Below the pieces are notes generated by a model that did no database searches, was not told where the DNA came from, and worked only from the letters and a program-made list of their open reading frames with translations. The position numbers and the translations under genes were made by a program. Below, piece after piece: positions 39,304 through 48,481 of a stretch of 64,000 bases of DNA; positions within the stretch are counted from its first letter, which is position 1, and every line of letters begins with the position of its first letter. This stretch comes from Arsenophonus apicola (GTDB taxonomy: Bacteria > Pseudomonadota > Gammaproteobacteria > Enterobacterales > Enterobacteriaceae): contig NZ_CP084222.1 of the NCBI RefSeq assembly GCF_020268605.1, positions 2,542,001 to 2,606,000 on the forward strand. Reading direction: 5' to 3'.

Positions 39304-39507
39304 ATGTATATTTTAGTGTAAGCTATTAGCTAAAAATAATTTTTATTTATAAAATTCAATCTATTAAAACATTATCTGTTTAATAAAAATTAATTGATAT
39401 AGGATGTGATGATATATTTTAATTACAAACTATTTTAAGATTAAATAAAAGAAAAAAACCAAGACAAAAAATTATATAAAAACTTAACCAATATAAAATA
39501 GGTTTAA

Positions 39508-39534
39508 TAAAAAACCACCAGCGTTAACCAGTGG
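39508..39534 (-). terminator. Terminator of the DUF3472 gene
   Basis: CCAC...GTGG stem with a GTTAAC palindrome inside, followed by TTTTTTA on the minus strand, about 30 bases past the gene. Confidence 0.5.
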
Positions 39535-39565
39535 CTTATTAATAAAAACGCTTTTCAATGAAAAA

Positions 39566-40570
39566 TTATTGTCTAATCCACTGATTACCATCAGAAACAA
39601 ACATTAATTTTTCAGATTTATTTATTCTAAGCTGTTTATTATCAAAATAGAGGAAGGAAGTATAACTAGCGTCAGATTTAATATATATTGATTTAAATTT
39701 ATGTTTTCTTGCATCCGGAAAATAAATTTTAGGCGCCCAACTTCCATCATAAGTTCTTATCGCAATTAAAGCATTATAATTTAAAGCTGTGGCTATTTGT
39801 TCTAGCAAAATATTTTGACTATTTCTTATAGCAACTTTATGAATGTTAGGAGGAATAGAGCCATTAAGATTACTAATGGTGTTAATACATTCTCCATCAT
39901 TACATGCTGCATGAACGACAAATATATTATTACAATTACCACTAGTGTAAGTAAGTTGTTTAGCTAGAATGCGATTATCACCTAAAGGATTGCGAAACAT
40001 AGAAGCTTGAGCACCGATATCATAACAAGACTTTAATTGATTATTACCATGAGAATATTCGTCTACAAATCCTCTTGAATTATTTAATTTGCCATAATTA
40101 TTTGGTACTTCAATAATACCAATGGTTGTTGATGTTCCATCCATTAAATCTGTAACAAAACCAGTAACTAAATTTCCTTCTTTGCTAACATCCAATCGAT
40201 ATAAATGCCCTGCTTTCCATTGAATAACAATATCACACTGTACACTTGTGCCAGTATCATAAAAATAGCGACAGTTACCACTTCGCCACCCTTTAGCTTG
40301 TTTAATTGAATAATGAAATGCATGAATGCCATTTTGTCTATTTTGTAATCCAATATAACCCGTATCTCCATTTATAAAATTAAATTGATTAGCCCAATAG
40401 TAATTTGATCTAGACCCGCCATCATTATCAACTTGTAGGAAAAAAGATATTTTATTGAATGCTGTATTGTCAGGCCATTTATGTTGAATTGTTACAATAT
40501 CACCGACTACAATTGCATTAGATAAGCTGTTCCATAAAAATAAGAAAAATAATAAATAAATTTTCTTCAT
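39566..40570 (-). CDS. Secreted DUF3472-domain protein
   Basis: 334 residues. Signal peptide MKKIYLLFFLFLWNSLSNA. Residues about 25-190 contain FFLQVDNDGGSRSNYYWANQF, GYIGLQ, FHYSIKQAKGWRSGNC and GFVTDLMDGTSTTIG, the pattern of the carbohydrate-binding-like DUF3472 domain. The C-terminal 130 residues (LLEQIATALNYNALIAIRT...) form a second domain that I cannot name. Probably exported to the surface or medium. It is the first of two secreted-protein genes in tandem with the nuclease upstream. Confidence 0.65.
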   Translation of the reverse strand: MKKIYLLFFLFLWNSLSNAIVVGDIVTIQHKWPDNTAFNKISFFLQVDNDGGSRSNYYWANQFNFINGDTGYIGLQNRQNGIHAFHYSIKQAKGWRSGNCRYFYDTGTSVQCDIVIQWKAGHLYRLDVSKEGNLVTGFVTDLMDGTSTTIGIIEVPNNYGKLNNSRGFVDEYSHGNNQLKSCYDIGAQASMFRNPLGDNRILAKQLTYTSGNCNNIFVVHAACNDGECINTISNLNGSIPPNIHKVAIRNSQNILLEQIATALNYNALIAIRTYDGSWAPKIYFPDARKHKFKSIYIKSDASYTSFLYFDNKQLRINKSEKLMFVSDGNQWIRQ

Positions 40571-40800
40571 ATAATAATTCCTATTTATTTTATATTATTT
40601 ATTCAATGATAAAATATTGAGGCTTATTTAATTATTATCAATAAAAAAATATTTTCTAATTTATTAAAGTATCGAAATAATATATTATTACTATTAGTGA
40701 TAAAATCAAAATGATATTGGATTTATATTTAAAATCAACTTAAAATTTATTAACTAATTAATACTAATTTTAGCAAAATGTAATTATGATTTAGTTACAA

Positions 40801-41640
40801 TTAATATCTAGGTTGAATTATACTACAACCCATTTTTTCAACTAATTTTCCTGGTTTTGATTTTATTGCTTGTTGAATATTTTCTGGTAATCCACTCCAA
40901 ATAATTAACCCCGTTCTCTGTTCAATTTCTTTTACTGTGACTTGATATTGACAAAAATTTCCACTCTGTGGTGTATTTTGTTCCATAATAAATGCAGCAT
41001 AAGAAGATTTTTCAGGACTCTCATTTATATATGTTACTTTCCAGTATCCACTAGGGATAAAATGGTTTTTGTCGCTATTAGGTAGCTTACCAATATTTTT
41101 TTCATATAAAGGACCTGTTACTGAAAATACTTTATTACCCGCTCTGGCTAAAGCTCTTTCCTGATCTTCTAAACGCGCCCATACGCCTTGATTAAGTTCT
41201 GCAACCTGTGGGGTAATATTAGATAAATAATTAAGTGCCGGCCAGTCCACCAAACCTGCCAAAGAAGCTAATGGCGCCTGATGTCCTCTATCCACTTTTA
41301 AAGCTTTATTGGCACCAATATAATCTGCTGGAGACAAAGTTTCATCATTACTTAAATCAGGATCTTTTTTCCAATTTCTATCCTTACCACTGCCTATACT
41401 ATCTTTCGTTATTAAGTAAGCAACCCAGTTGGCAAATTTAGTATTACTATTATTATTTAGTGTATAAACTACACGTTGTATCGTGGTATTACTTCCTCCT
41501 AATGGACAACCTATTCCACAATTTTGTCTAACTCCAGGCGTAATTTTTTCAATAGACTTAATAGATTCTGGTTCATGTTGAACAATACTACAGCCAGAAA
41601 TAAGTAAAGATAAAAAAATAAAGGGTAAAAATATTTTCAT
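40801..41640 (-). CDS. DNA/RNA non-specific endonuclease (NucA type), lipoprotein
   Basis: About 279 residues from ATG 41640 (two earlier in-frame ATGs at 41655 and 41667). Signal peptide with lipobox LISGC. The Endonuclease_NS motif is intact: VDRGHQAPLAS with the catalytic His, and the metal-binding Asn in LNQGVWARLEDQER. These beta-beta-alpha-Me nucleases (Serratia nuclease, NucA) degrade any DNA or RNA. As a surface lipoprotein it could scavenge nucleotides or degrade extracellular DNA traps. Eight cysteines suggest disulphides. Confidence 0.88.
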   Translation of the reverse strand: MKIFLPFIFLSLLISGCSIVQHEPESIKSIEKITPGVRQNCGIGCPLGGSNTTIQRVVYTLNNNSNTKFANWVAYLITKDSIGSGKDRNWKKDPDLSNDETLSPADYIGANKALKVDRGHQAPLASLAGLVDWPALNYLSNITPQVAELNQGVWARLEDQERALARAGNKVFSVTGPLYEKNIGKLPNSDKNHFIPSGYWKVTYINESPEKSSYAAFIMEQNTPQSGNFCQYQVTVKEIEQRTGLIIWSGLPENIQQAIKSKPGKLVEKMGCSIIQPRY

Positions 41641-41871
41641 ATGATAATTTCTCATCTTAATAATCAATTTTCTTTAAATAAATTTTACTATAATATTTAA
41701 ACCAGCAAACAAGTTATTTGACAACAAAATAAAACAGTAAAAAAGAATATAAAATACAATAAATACTCTTATATAAATAAAATTTACAGTATTTCACAAA
41801 TATTATTGCAATGTTGAAAAAGATAGCGCACAATTAATCGTCATTTTCACTTATCATTGGAGGATAATTTT

Positions 41872-42069
41872 ATTACAGGGTTATTGAAAACTTTAGCTAT
41901 TATCATCTCTATTTTTAGCATTAATTGTGGCTATGCTGCAACTGATATATTAAATGACGATATAAAAGGCACAGAGATATCTACCATTATAGGTTTAAAC
42001 CCACCGGTTGAAGAAATAATTACAACTATCATTGATGCCACGATAGAAATCAAAAAAAACGTTCCTTAG
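41872..42069 (+). CDS. Small secreted protein, array-family member
   Basis: About 65 residues. The codon where the family's ATG should be is ATT at 41872, eight bases after GGAGG, so it either uses a rare ATT start or has lost its start. An upstream TTG at 41857 is inside the ribosome-binding region and unlikely. The signal peptide xTGLLKTLAIIISIF...GYAA aligns with MKSLLKTAIVISFF of the gene at 63881. The mature part is short and acidic, then IIDATIEIKKNVP. Its downstream hairpin is nearly the same as that at 60922. Confidence 0.55.
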   Translation: MTGLLKTLAIIISIFSINCGYAATDILNDDIKGTEISTIIGLNPPVEEIITTIIDATIEIKKNVP

Positions 42070-42087
42070 TTATCTAACTAAATAGAC

Positions 42088-42112
42088 ATACCTCTTCAGT
42101 AAGAAGAGGTAT
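42088..42112 (+). terminator. ATACCTCTTC hairpin after the small secreted gene
   Basis: ATACCTCTTC pairs with GAAGAGGTAT, ten base pairs with a five-base loop. The same hairpin, with matching flank (CTAAATARACATACCTCTTC), recurs at 60922, and a relative at 61491. Confidence 0.75.
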
Positions 42113-42730
42113 ATTATCTCATATTTAATAATTACGATTATTTGTTAGCGATCGCAAGATTATATGTTGAATAACATTAATAAGATTTGGCAATAACATA
42201 ATTTATTAATATAAATAATTTATTAAAATAATTTAAACATAACAATATTTATTAATAATAATTTTAAATAAAATATTTATATTAGTTTTTATATTATAGA
42301 AATATTACTCTGTCAGTTAGGTATTATTCCAATATATTATAAAGTTATTCTAAAATGTTTTATTACTTATTGAGTTATAATTATCAACTTTTAGTCAATA
42401 ATAATCTATTTTTATACCTGTGAATGATAAATGAACGCTACAATTAACCTAGTAAATTGAAAATGATACAGATTGTCAGCTAATGGTAACTGTAATTATA
42501 GATATCTCAACATTCTTTTTCTGATGAGTTCGTATCTATTATTACAAATTAAAACAAATATGATTGATTAATATCATCATTAATAACAATATTCCTTAGG
42601 CATGGCTATCAATAACAAAATAATTTAAAAAACTCTACATAAGAAGCAAAATTTCAGATTAATATACTATGTTAAATATTGTTATTTAATTTATAATCGA
42701 TAGTGAATTTCACATAAATAAAGGTTAAAA
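42113..42730. other. AT-rich spacer
   Basis: About 620 bases without a gene that I can support. Confidence 0.45.
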
Positions 42731-43024
42731 ATGAATAGATTAAAATTAACGATTGCTCTTTCTTGCTGTTTATTATTAGCTGCTTGTGATAAGCAAACAG
42801 AAACAACTATGTCAGATAATGAAAATAAACCCATTCCACTAGCAATTAAAATGATGGGAAATAGTTTCCAGCCTGATGTTAGTAATGTTGTTATTACTCA
42901 ACGGACTAATCGTATTGAATCTCCTGATTCAGTTGAAGTGAGTATTGTTGAGTCCGGCCTTTTAGACGATTCTGTCGAAGCAATCAAAACTATTTTTACT
43001 TTTATTCTTAAAGATGACAATTGA
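42731..43024 (+). pseudogene. Small lipoprotein, truncated by IS copy 2
   Basis: A lipoprotein with signal peptide MNRLKLTIALSCCLLLAAC (lipobox LAAC) and an acidic mature part. The frame reaches codon 95 at the IS junction (43015) and then stops at a TGA inside the IS end. The original 3' part is at 44840-44923; joined, it reads FILKDILEKPQDVLIKCYEGRG. The truncated protein may still be made and exported, lacking about 27 C-terminal residues. Family unknown. Confidence 0.7.
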
Positions 43025-43071
43025 CATCCTCCCCCACCTTCACACTTCGTGACTCAGGAGGGGGATTCCCG

Positions 43072-44295
43072 TTAGTCGGAGACTATCTGATCGCTCAGAA
43101 GCCTGGTTCCTGCTGCTGACGGCATTACTGCACCGTTCACTTCACAGGCTAACACGGCATGTCCTGCCGCTAAAATGTTACGAGCTCCGTTGATATCTGC
43201 GTTCTCTGTATACCCGCACTCAAGGCACTCGAATCTACTTTGTGATTGACGATTTTCTTTCGCTGTATGACCACAACATGCACACCGTTGACTTGTATAT
43301 GCCGGAGGCACAGCTAATACCTGACCACCGCGCCATAGCTGCTTGTACTCAAGCTGACGGCGCATTTCATACCAACCCTGATCCAGTATCGAACGGTTAA
43401 GTCCTGATTTTGCCCTGACATTCCGTCCGTGCTGCTCTTGTGTACCTTTTGCCGATTTCGACATGTTACTGACCTTTAAGTCCTCAATGACGATCATCGC
43501 GTGGTTTTGCTGATTTCACTGGTGACTTTGTGAAGGTAGTCTTTGCGGATATTGGTTATATGCGAGTGGAGACGTTGGATTTTTCGCTTCTGTTTTTTCC
43601 AGTTATTGCTGAATTTAACTTTACAGCTTAACTGACGCTGGAATTTCGCCAGCTTTTTTTGGTTGGTTTTAAAACTGTTTACAGGTTCAAACACTGTGCC
43701 GTCTGACAGCGTGGCGAGTCTGGTTACACCTGCATCCAAACCAATCATTGTTGCTGACGAATGAGGCTGAATGTCCATTTCCAGTTCGACCTGAAACGAT
43801 ATATACCAGTGTCCCGCATGTTGGCTAACGGTTGCGTTTTAATCTTACCGTACAGCTTTTGCGACTGCCGGAACTTTACCCATACCAAACCTGACGGTAA
43901 TCTCACTCTGCCATTATCGAGCTGACAATATTTATCAAAATTAACAAAACGAACTGAATCACGCCCGTCATTTTTCCTTTTAAATACAGGAGCTTTTGCT
44001 GCCAGTTTTTTATCAAAGCAGCGTTTCCATGCCCCGTGCAGATCTTTGAGTTTCTGCTGAAGATTATCCGTGTAGGCTTCTTGCAAAAGGAATGTTCCGG
44101 CTTTTTTTTCCATTCTGTGAGCATCCGATTTAGTTCAAACGCTGACGGTAGTTTACCGCCGGATTCAATAATGCGTTGCGTCTCTGCTAGCCCGTAATTC
44201 CAGATAAAACGAGCGCATCCGCACAACTGCCGCAAACGTTGCGACTGTTTTTCGGTTGGTTCGAGTCTGAATTTGTAGGCTTTTAGAATTAGCAT
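43072..44295 (-). pseudogene. tnpB: TnpB, RNA-guided nuclease of the IS (frameshifted)
   Basis: The N-terminus is intact here: MLILKAYKFRLEPTEKQ, then FIWNYGLAETQR and LPSAFELNRMLTEWKKK. An eight-A run near 44106 then shifts the frame (EWKKKAGTFLL is expected; WKKKPEHS is read). Two further shifts near 43780 and 43492 are shared with copy 1. RuvC residues and the zinc ribbon remain. Three in-frame breaks make full-length TnpB unlikely unless sequencing errors are involved. Confidence 0.88.
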
Positions 44296-44353
44296 TATTA
44301 CTCAGTGTGTAGTAAATTATCTCACTATCTTACCGTATATCCGGTTAATTTCA

Positions 44354-44758
44354 ATGCAAAAATATAAAATCAACCGTTCAAGACATGCAGCGTTTCTTTT
44401 ACATGTTCACCTTGTCTTTGTGACTAAGTACCGAAAGAAAGTACTCAGTGGCTTGCACTACAAAGCATTTCATCAGTATGCAGGTGAAGTGTGTCGCGAC
44501 TTTGGGGCTGATTTAAAGGAAAGTAACGGAGAGTCCGATCACGTTCATATGCTGATCGAGTACCCGCCCACAGTGCAGTTGTCAGTACTAGTAAACTCGC
44601 TGAAAGCGGTAACGTCTCGTCGTCTGCGTAATGAGTTTCTAGACTTGCGTGGGGCTTACGGCAAGCCAGTGTTGTGGTCTCGATCATACTTTGCAGGTTC
44701 GTGCGGGGGAGCACCGCTGGAAGTTGTTAAGCAATACATTCAAAATCAGCGTGGCTGA
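44354..44758 (+). CDS. tnpA: TnpA, Y1 HUH transposase of the IS
   Basis: 134 residues, full length for the IS200/IS605 family. The HUH motif is SDHVHMLIEYPP (about residues 61-72) and the catalytic tyrosine lies in VVKQYIQNQ near the C-terminus. It cuts and joins single-stranded DNA at the subterminal hairpins without duplication of the target. ATG 44354 is in frame here but not in copy 1. Confidence 0.95.
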   Translation: MQKYKINRSRHAAFLLHVHLVFVTKYRKKVLSGLHYKAFHQYAGEVCRDFGADLKESNGESDHVHMLIEYPPTVQLSVLVNSLKAVTSRRLRNEFLDLRGAYGKPVLWSRSYFAGSCGGAPLEVVKQYIQNQRG

Positions 44759-44839
44759 TCATTCTTCGGGCTTTTCAAGCCCGACCAAATTCCCCTCCCA
44801 CCTTATGTCGGTGGGAGTACCCTTTGGAGGTTAAGATGG

Positions 44840-44923
44840 ATCTTAGAAAAACCGCAAGATGTACTAATTAAATGCTATGAAGGTAGAGGACATAAAGATT
44901 TTTCACCTGAAACATGTGGCTAA
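44840..44923 (+). pseudogene. 3' fragment of the lipoprotein gene cut by IS copy 2
   Basis: 27 codons in the lipoprotein's frame once the IS is removed: ILEKPQDVLIKCYEGRG then HKDFSPETCG and TAA. It has no start of its own. Confidence 0.65.
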
Positions 44924-45230
44924 TTTATAGTTATAAACATTAAGCCAAAATAAGATAAAGTTCTCAAGGTACCGTGACCCATTACGGTACCTTATGCAGC
45001 CTGATTAAGAATATGAAATTATTAGCAAATAAAATTAATGTTTATAGCAACTATTAGTAAATGACAATATTTTAACCCTGGTTAATTTTATCTATCTTAT
45101 TTTATTCAATATGAGATGATAAATAGGATATAAATATTTTATAATAAAAATTAAATATTAGATTAATGACTATTTTCTTAATATAAACAGCTTCCAATTT
45201 TCATTTATTAGCATATTATGCTAATAAATT
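44924..45230. other. Spacer with a small palindrome
   Basis: About 300 bases, no gene. GGTACCGTGACCCATTACGGTACC (near 44968-44992) forms a hairpin of about eight pairs that could end transcription from the left. Confidence 0.45.
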
Positions 45231-45989
45231 TTATTTTGCTAATTGAGCGGAAATAACATAATCCGCACCATGTTTTAAACTTCCTTGTTGGGCAATACAT
45301 AGAAGCGCTTGTTGTTCTAATTGACTTATATGCTCAAGCATAGATATCGCTAATTGTCGATCAACAAATCTATTGATCCGCTGGCGGCACATTTCTATTT
45401 GGCCTGTCAACCAATTGTGACCATAATTAATTGGATAATGTTTTAGATCTACTATCTCAAATCCCATTTGTTGTAAATGATAGATCACCCAATCGGCCGG
45501 ATATTCTCCATACGGGCGTTCGCCAGCAAGTAATAAACACGCATCACGCAAACGGCCAATATTTACCACAAGTTGCCCCGCTTGGCTATTTGCATTGTAA
45601 GGTACATAAGGCTCTAAACCAGTAAAATAGAGCCGATTAAGGGTTAATGCTTTTAAACGATATAATAGAGGTATTTGCCAGTAAGGCACAAAGCCGTCTA
45701 CCTCGCCTAATAAATAATCAGCAATTACAGTATCAAATTGTTCATTAACCATGAAATCACTATCAGCCCAATTGCCCAATAATAGACGATCTTGAGGTCT
45801 TTGCTGAGCTGAAATAATTTGCTGAATATCGGCTTTCATATTAATTGCACAAGTTACTGCCGTCCAACTTTCACTCTTAAGCTGGCTGATCCAGCTCAGT
45901 GAATTAATGCCTGTACCCTCATCTAATATCTTGCCCCAAGGGTTATTACCATGGATCATTTCAATATGACTAAATAGTGTTGATACCAA
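45231..45989 (-). CDS. SAM-dependent methyltransferase-like protein of the metal-uptake locus
   Basis: 252 residues. LDEGTGINSLSWI (about 22-34) resembles a class I SAM-binding motif I, and DTVIADYLLGEVDGF the post-motif. No specific family can be named. It starts 18 bases after the His-rich receptor gene and must be cotranscribed with it. It could modify a metal-binding ligand or act on another substrate. No opine dehydrogenase or other metallophore gene is nearby, so a chelator pathway is only a guess. Confidence 0.6.
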   Translation of the reverse strand: MVSTLFSHIEMIHGNNPWGKILDEGTGINSLSWISQLKSESWTAVTCAINMKADIQQIISAQQRPQDRLLLGNWADSDFMVNEQFDTVIADYLLGEVDGFVPYWQIPLLYRLKALTLNRLYFTGLEPYVPYNANSQAGQLVVNIGRLRDACLLLAGERPYGEYPADWVIYHLQQMGFEIVDLKHYPINYGHNWLTGQIEMCRQRINRFVDRQLAISMLEHISQLEQQALLCIAQQGSLKHGADYVISAQLAK

Positions 45990-46007
45990 ATCAATTCCCC
46001 TAGAAAT

Positions 46008-48098
46008 TTAGAAAGATAAACTTGCTCCGATGACAAAATTACGACCAGGTAAATACATTTCATTTTTAATATACGAGGTATGATCCCGGGCTGCACCATT
46101 AAATAGATTCTCAATGCGCCCATACAGCATATAATCTAAGTCATTAAAATGATTTTGCCAGGTCAGGCCAATATCAACTCGATTATAACCGGCTGTTGAT
46201 GTTTCATATTGCGCTGTTTTATATTGACTACCAATATGAGTAAGTCGCAATCGTCCGGTTAAGGACTCAAACCATTGATGTTCAATGGTAGCTGAAACAC
46301 GATAAGCCGGGATACGTGGCAAATAACCGCCACTACGAAGCTTAGCTTTAACAATATCACCCTGAACAGAGAACTTGGTATTATCAGTGAGTTGATATGA
46401 TGCTTCAGCTTCGACTCCATTAAAAACAGCATCTTGCTGCACATAGTGTAGATGGCGATAACCCGCGCCGGGGGAATAACCTGCATCTTGGCCATAAATA
46501 TAGCCATCAATATGGTTATAATAAGTATTTAAGCCAAATTGGAAATCACCGGCAAATTTGGTAAAACCAATGTCAAGATTGGTTGCTGATTCAGCTTTAA
46601 GATGCTCATTACCTGTTTCAATCGTTCTTGTTGCGGCATGGATCCCATTAGCATAAAGTTCTTCAGCAATAGGTAAACGTTTAGAATGGGATAACGAAGC
46701 TGTCAATGCATATTCAGGTGCTAATGTCCATGTTACACCTGCTGATCCAGAAGTACTACTATGTTGGCTAGAACGACTACCTTTTGTTACGTCAATTTTT
46801 TGCCACTTATGACGAACACCTAATTCATAACGCAAAGGGCCGGCTTCAAATTCCTCAATTAAAAAAAGCGCCTGATTACGTGTCAAAGTAGCAGGAACAT
46901 ACGCTTCTAAACCTTCAGCTGAGAAATTGCGCTGAGTAAACTGTCCACCCATTACCCCACGCCAACCCAAAATAGGTGCATGGGTTAATTCTAACCTTCC
47001 TTCTGTTGCTTTATTATTAAAGGTAGTTTCAACTGTCTGACCTTCAATCTCATCATGACTGTAATCGGTGTGTGCCGCGCGTAGTCGGATACGCTCAAAA
47101 CCGCTAAAAGGATCCGCATATTCGCCACGGATTTCCCAACGTTGCTGTTTCATATCCACAAAAGGAACACCATGGCTATGATGGTGTTGATGATTGTGCG
47201 CATGAGTATGACCATGGTGCGTATGGCCATGATGATGCATATGATCATCTTTCTCACAATGCCAATTTCCTGAAGAGCTATGTTCATGGCAATGTGCATG
47301 GCTGTGACCCGGTAAACCATATTCATTATGTTGAATACCGTACGCCAAGCCAAAATAGCCTTTTTCTCCAATCAAACTGGCACCAATATTAAAATTATTA
47401 GTTCGATTATAGGAACCCTGTAAGCGATAAGAATCTAGCTCACCAACTCGCTTTGGCATACGATAATCTTGCGCATGACGTTTTAACCCTTCCAATCGCA
47501 GCGCAAAATTTTCTTTACCTAATGTTAATCCGACTGCCCCCGTATTTTCATTAGCGACACTATTCGTCCGTAGATCAATTTGTCCTGCATAACCTTTTTC
47601 TGGTACTGAAGTCGGGATCCGATCATCTAGCACATTAATAACACCACCAATTGCACCACCGCCATAAAGTAATGTTGCTGGCCCTTTTAAAACTTCAATT
47701 CGATTAGCTAAGAAAGGTTCGCTGGTGATCGCGTGATCAGGTCCAGCAATCGAAGCATCCAGTACATCAATACCATCATTCAGTACTTTAACACGTGCGC
47801 CCGACATACCACGAATAATCGGTTTTATTGCACCTGCACCAAAATGACTACCACTAATACCTGGTATTTCCTCTAATGTTTCGGCAATAGAAGCTTTACG
47901 TTGCTGCGTTAACTCTTCACCAGACAAAACCTTGGTTGGTGTTGTCATCAATAAAGAAGAACGATTTAATGGATCAGTTTTTACAACGATAACATCCTTG
48001 TTCTTTTTTTCCGTTGTGAGTTTTGGATCTGCCATAACGCCAGATGAAATAGCCATCCCAATTGCTGTTGCCAAACTGGACAATAAAATTTTCTTCAT
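46008..48098 (-). CDS. TonB-dependent receptor with His-rich loop, ZnuD-like
   Basis: 696 residues. Signal peptide about 1-23, plug domain with IRGMSGARVKVLNDGI and VLKGPATLLYGGGAIGGVINV, then barrel ending LSF. Residues 265-309 form a loop with 21 histidines plus two Cys, as in ZnuD-type zinc receptors. A Zur-like box overlaps the likely promoter. I infer import of zinc, perhaps also other divalent metals, across the outer membrane. Divergent from nikABCDE; the methyltransferase gene follows in the same operon. Confidence 0.85.
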   Translation of the reverse strand: MKKILLSSLATAIGMAISSGVMADPKLTTEKKNKDVIVVKTDPLNRSSLLMTTPTKVLSGEELTQQRKASIAETLEEIPGISGSHFGAGAIKPIIRGMSGARVKVLNDGIDVLDASIAGPDHAITSEPFLANRIEVLKGPATLLYGGGAIGGVINVLDDRIPTSVPEKGYAGQIDLRTNSVANENTGAVGLTLGKENFALRLEGLKRHAQDYRMPKRVGELDSYRLQGSYNRTNNFNIGASLIGEKGYFGLAYGIQHNEYGLPGHSHAHCHEHSSSGNWHCEKDDHMHHHGHTHHGHTHAHNHQHHHSHGVPFVDMKQQRWEIRGEYADPFSGFERIRLRAAHTDYSHDEIEGQTVETTFNNKATEGRLELTHAPILGWRGVMGGQFTQRNFSAEGLEAYVPATLTRNQALFLIEEFEAGPLRYELGVRHKWQKIDVTKGSRSSQHSSTSGSAGVTWTLAPEYALTASLSHSKRLPIAEELYANGIHAATRTIETGNEHLKAESATNLDIGFTKFAGDFQFGLNTYYNHIDGYIYGQDAGYSPGAGYRHLHYVQQDAVFNGVEAEASYQLTDNTKFSVQGDIVKAKLRSGGYLPRIPAYRVSATIEHQWFESLTGRLRLTHIGSQYKTAQYETSTAGYNRVDIGLTWQNHFNDLDYMLYGRIENLFNGAARDHTSYIKNEMYLPGRNFVIGASLSF

Positions 48099-48150
48099 TT
48101 TGTTTACATTTCCTATAAACGAAATCTATTTAACCCCATTGATTATGTTA

Positions 48151-48165
48151 TGTTATAATGTAACA
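48151..48165 (-). promoter_or_regulatory. Zur-like operator of the His-rich receptor
   Basis: TGTTATAATGTAACA, a palindrome with one mismatch to the enterobacterial Zur core TGTTATAWTATAACA. On the minus strand it overlaps a TATAAC -10 element about 55 bases upstream of the receptor start. Confidence 0.65.
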
Positions 48166-48419
48166 TTAATTTTAGTGAAAAAATAGCCCATTTTTTAACA
48201 AATAAAATGAGTATTAACAATCCCTGTAATTGAAAACTTTCTTAAAGAGATTGCAATTAAGCAAATTAGAATATTAATTTGTTAATGGATATTTATAGAA
48301 TTTTATATAAGCAATTTGGAGAGCAACCACATATCATATTAAAAGTACTAACATCACGACCAATGACCCGTTTTAACCGCGCCGATTAGTCGTCCCCATT
48401 GATCCAGCTCAAGCCAGAA

Positions 48420-48447
48420 GTATGACGAATTATTAAAATCTGCCTAC
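48420..48447 (+). promoter_or_regulatory. NikR-like operator of nikABCDE
   Basis: The left half GTATGACGAAT...TTAAAATC is nearly the E. coli nik operator, with GTATGA intact. The right half is GCCTAC where TCATAC is expected, 16 bases away, so two of six bases are lost. It ends 34 bases before nikA. Confidence 0.65.
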
Positions 48448-48481
48448 CTTCATTAGCCATTTACCCATTAAGGAAAAAATT

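Larger units (their letters stand above)
43016..44839. mobile_element. IS200/IS605-type element, copy 2
   Basis: 1824 bases, the better preserved copy. Same layout as copy 1: tnpB on the minus strand, intact tnpA on the plus strand, a hairpin at each end, no inverted repeats and no target duplication. It differs from copy 1 by one substitution and six bases of length, all in short runs. Removing it rejoins the lipoprotein gene in frame with no stop. Because TnpA is intact it may still move. Confidence 0.92.
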
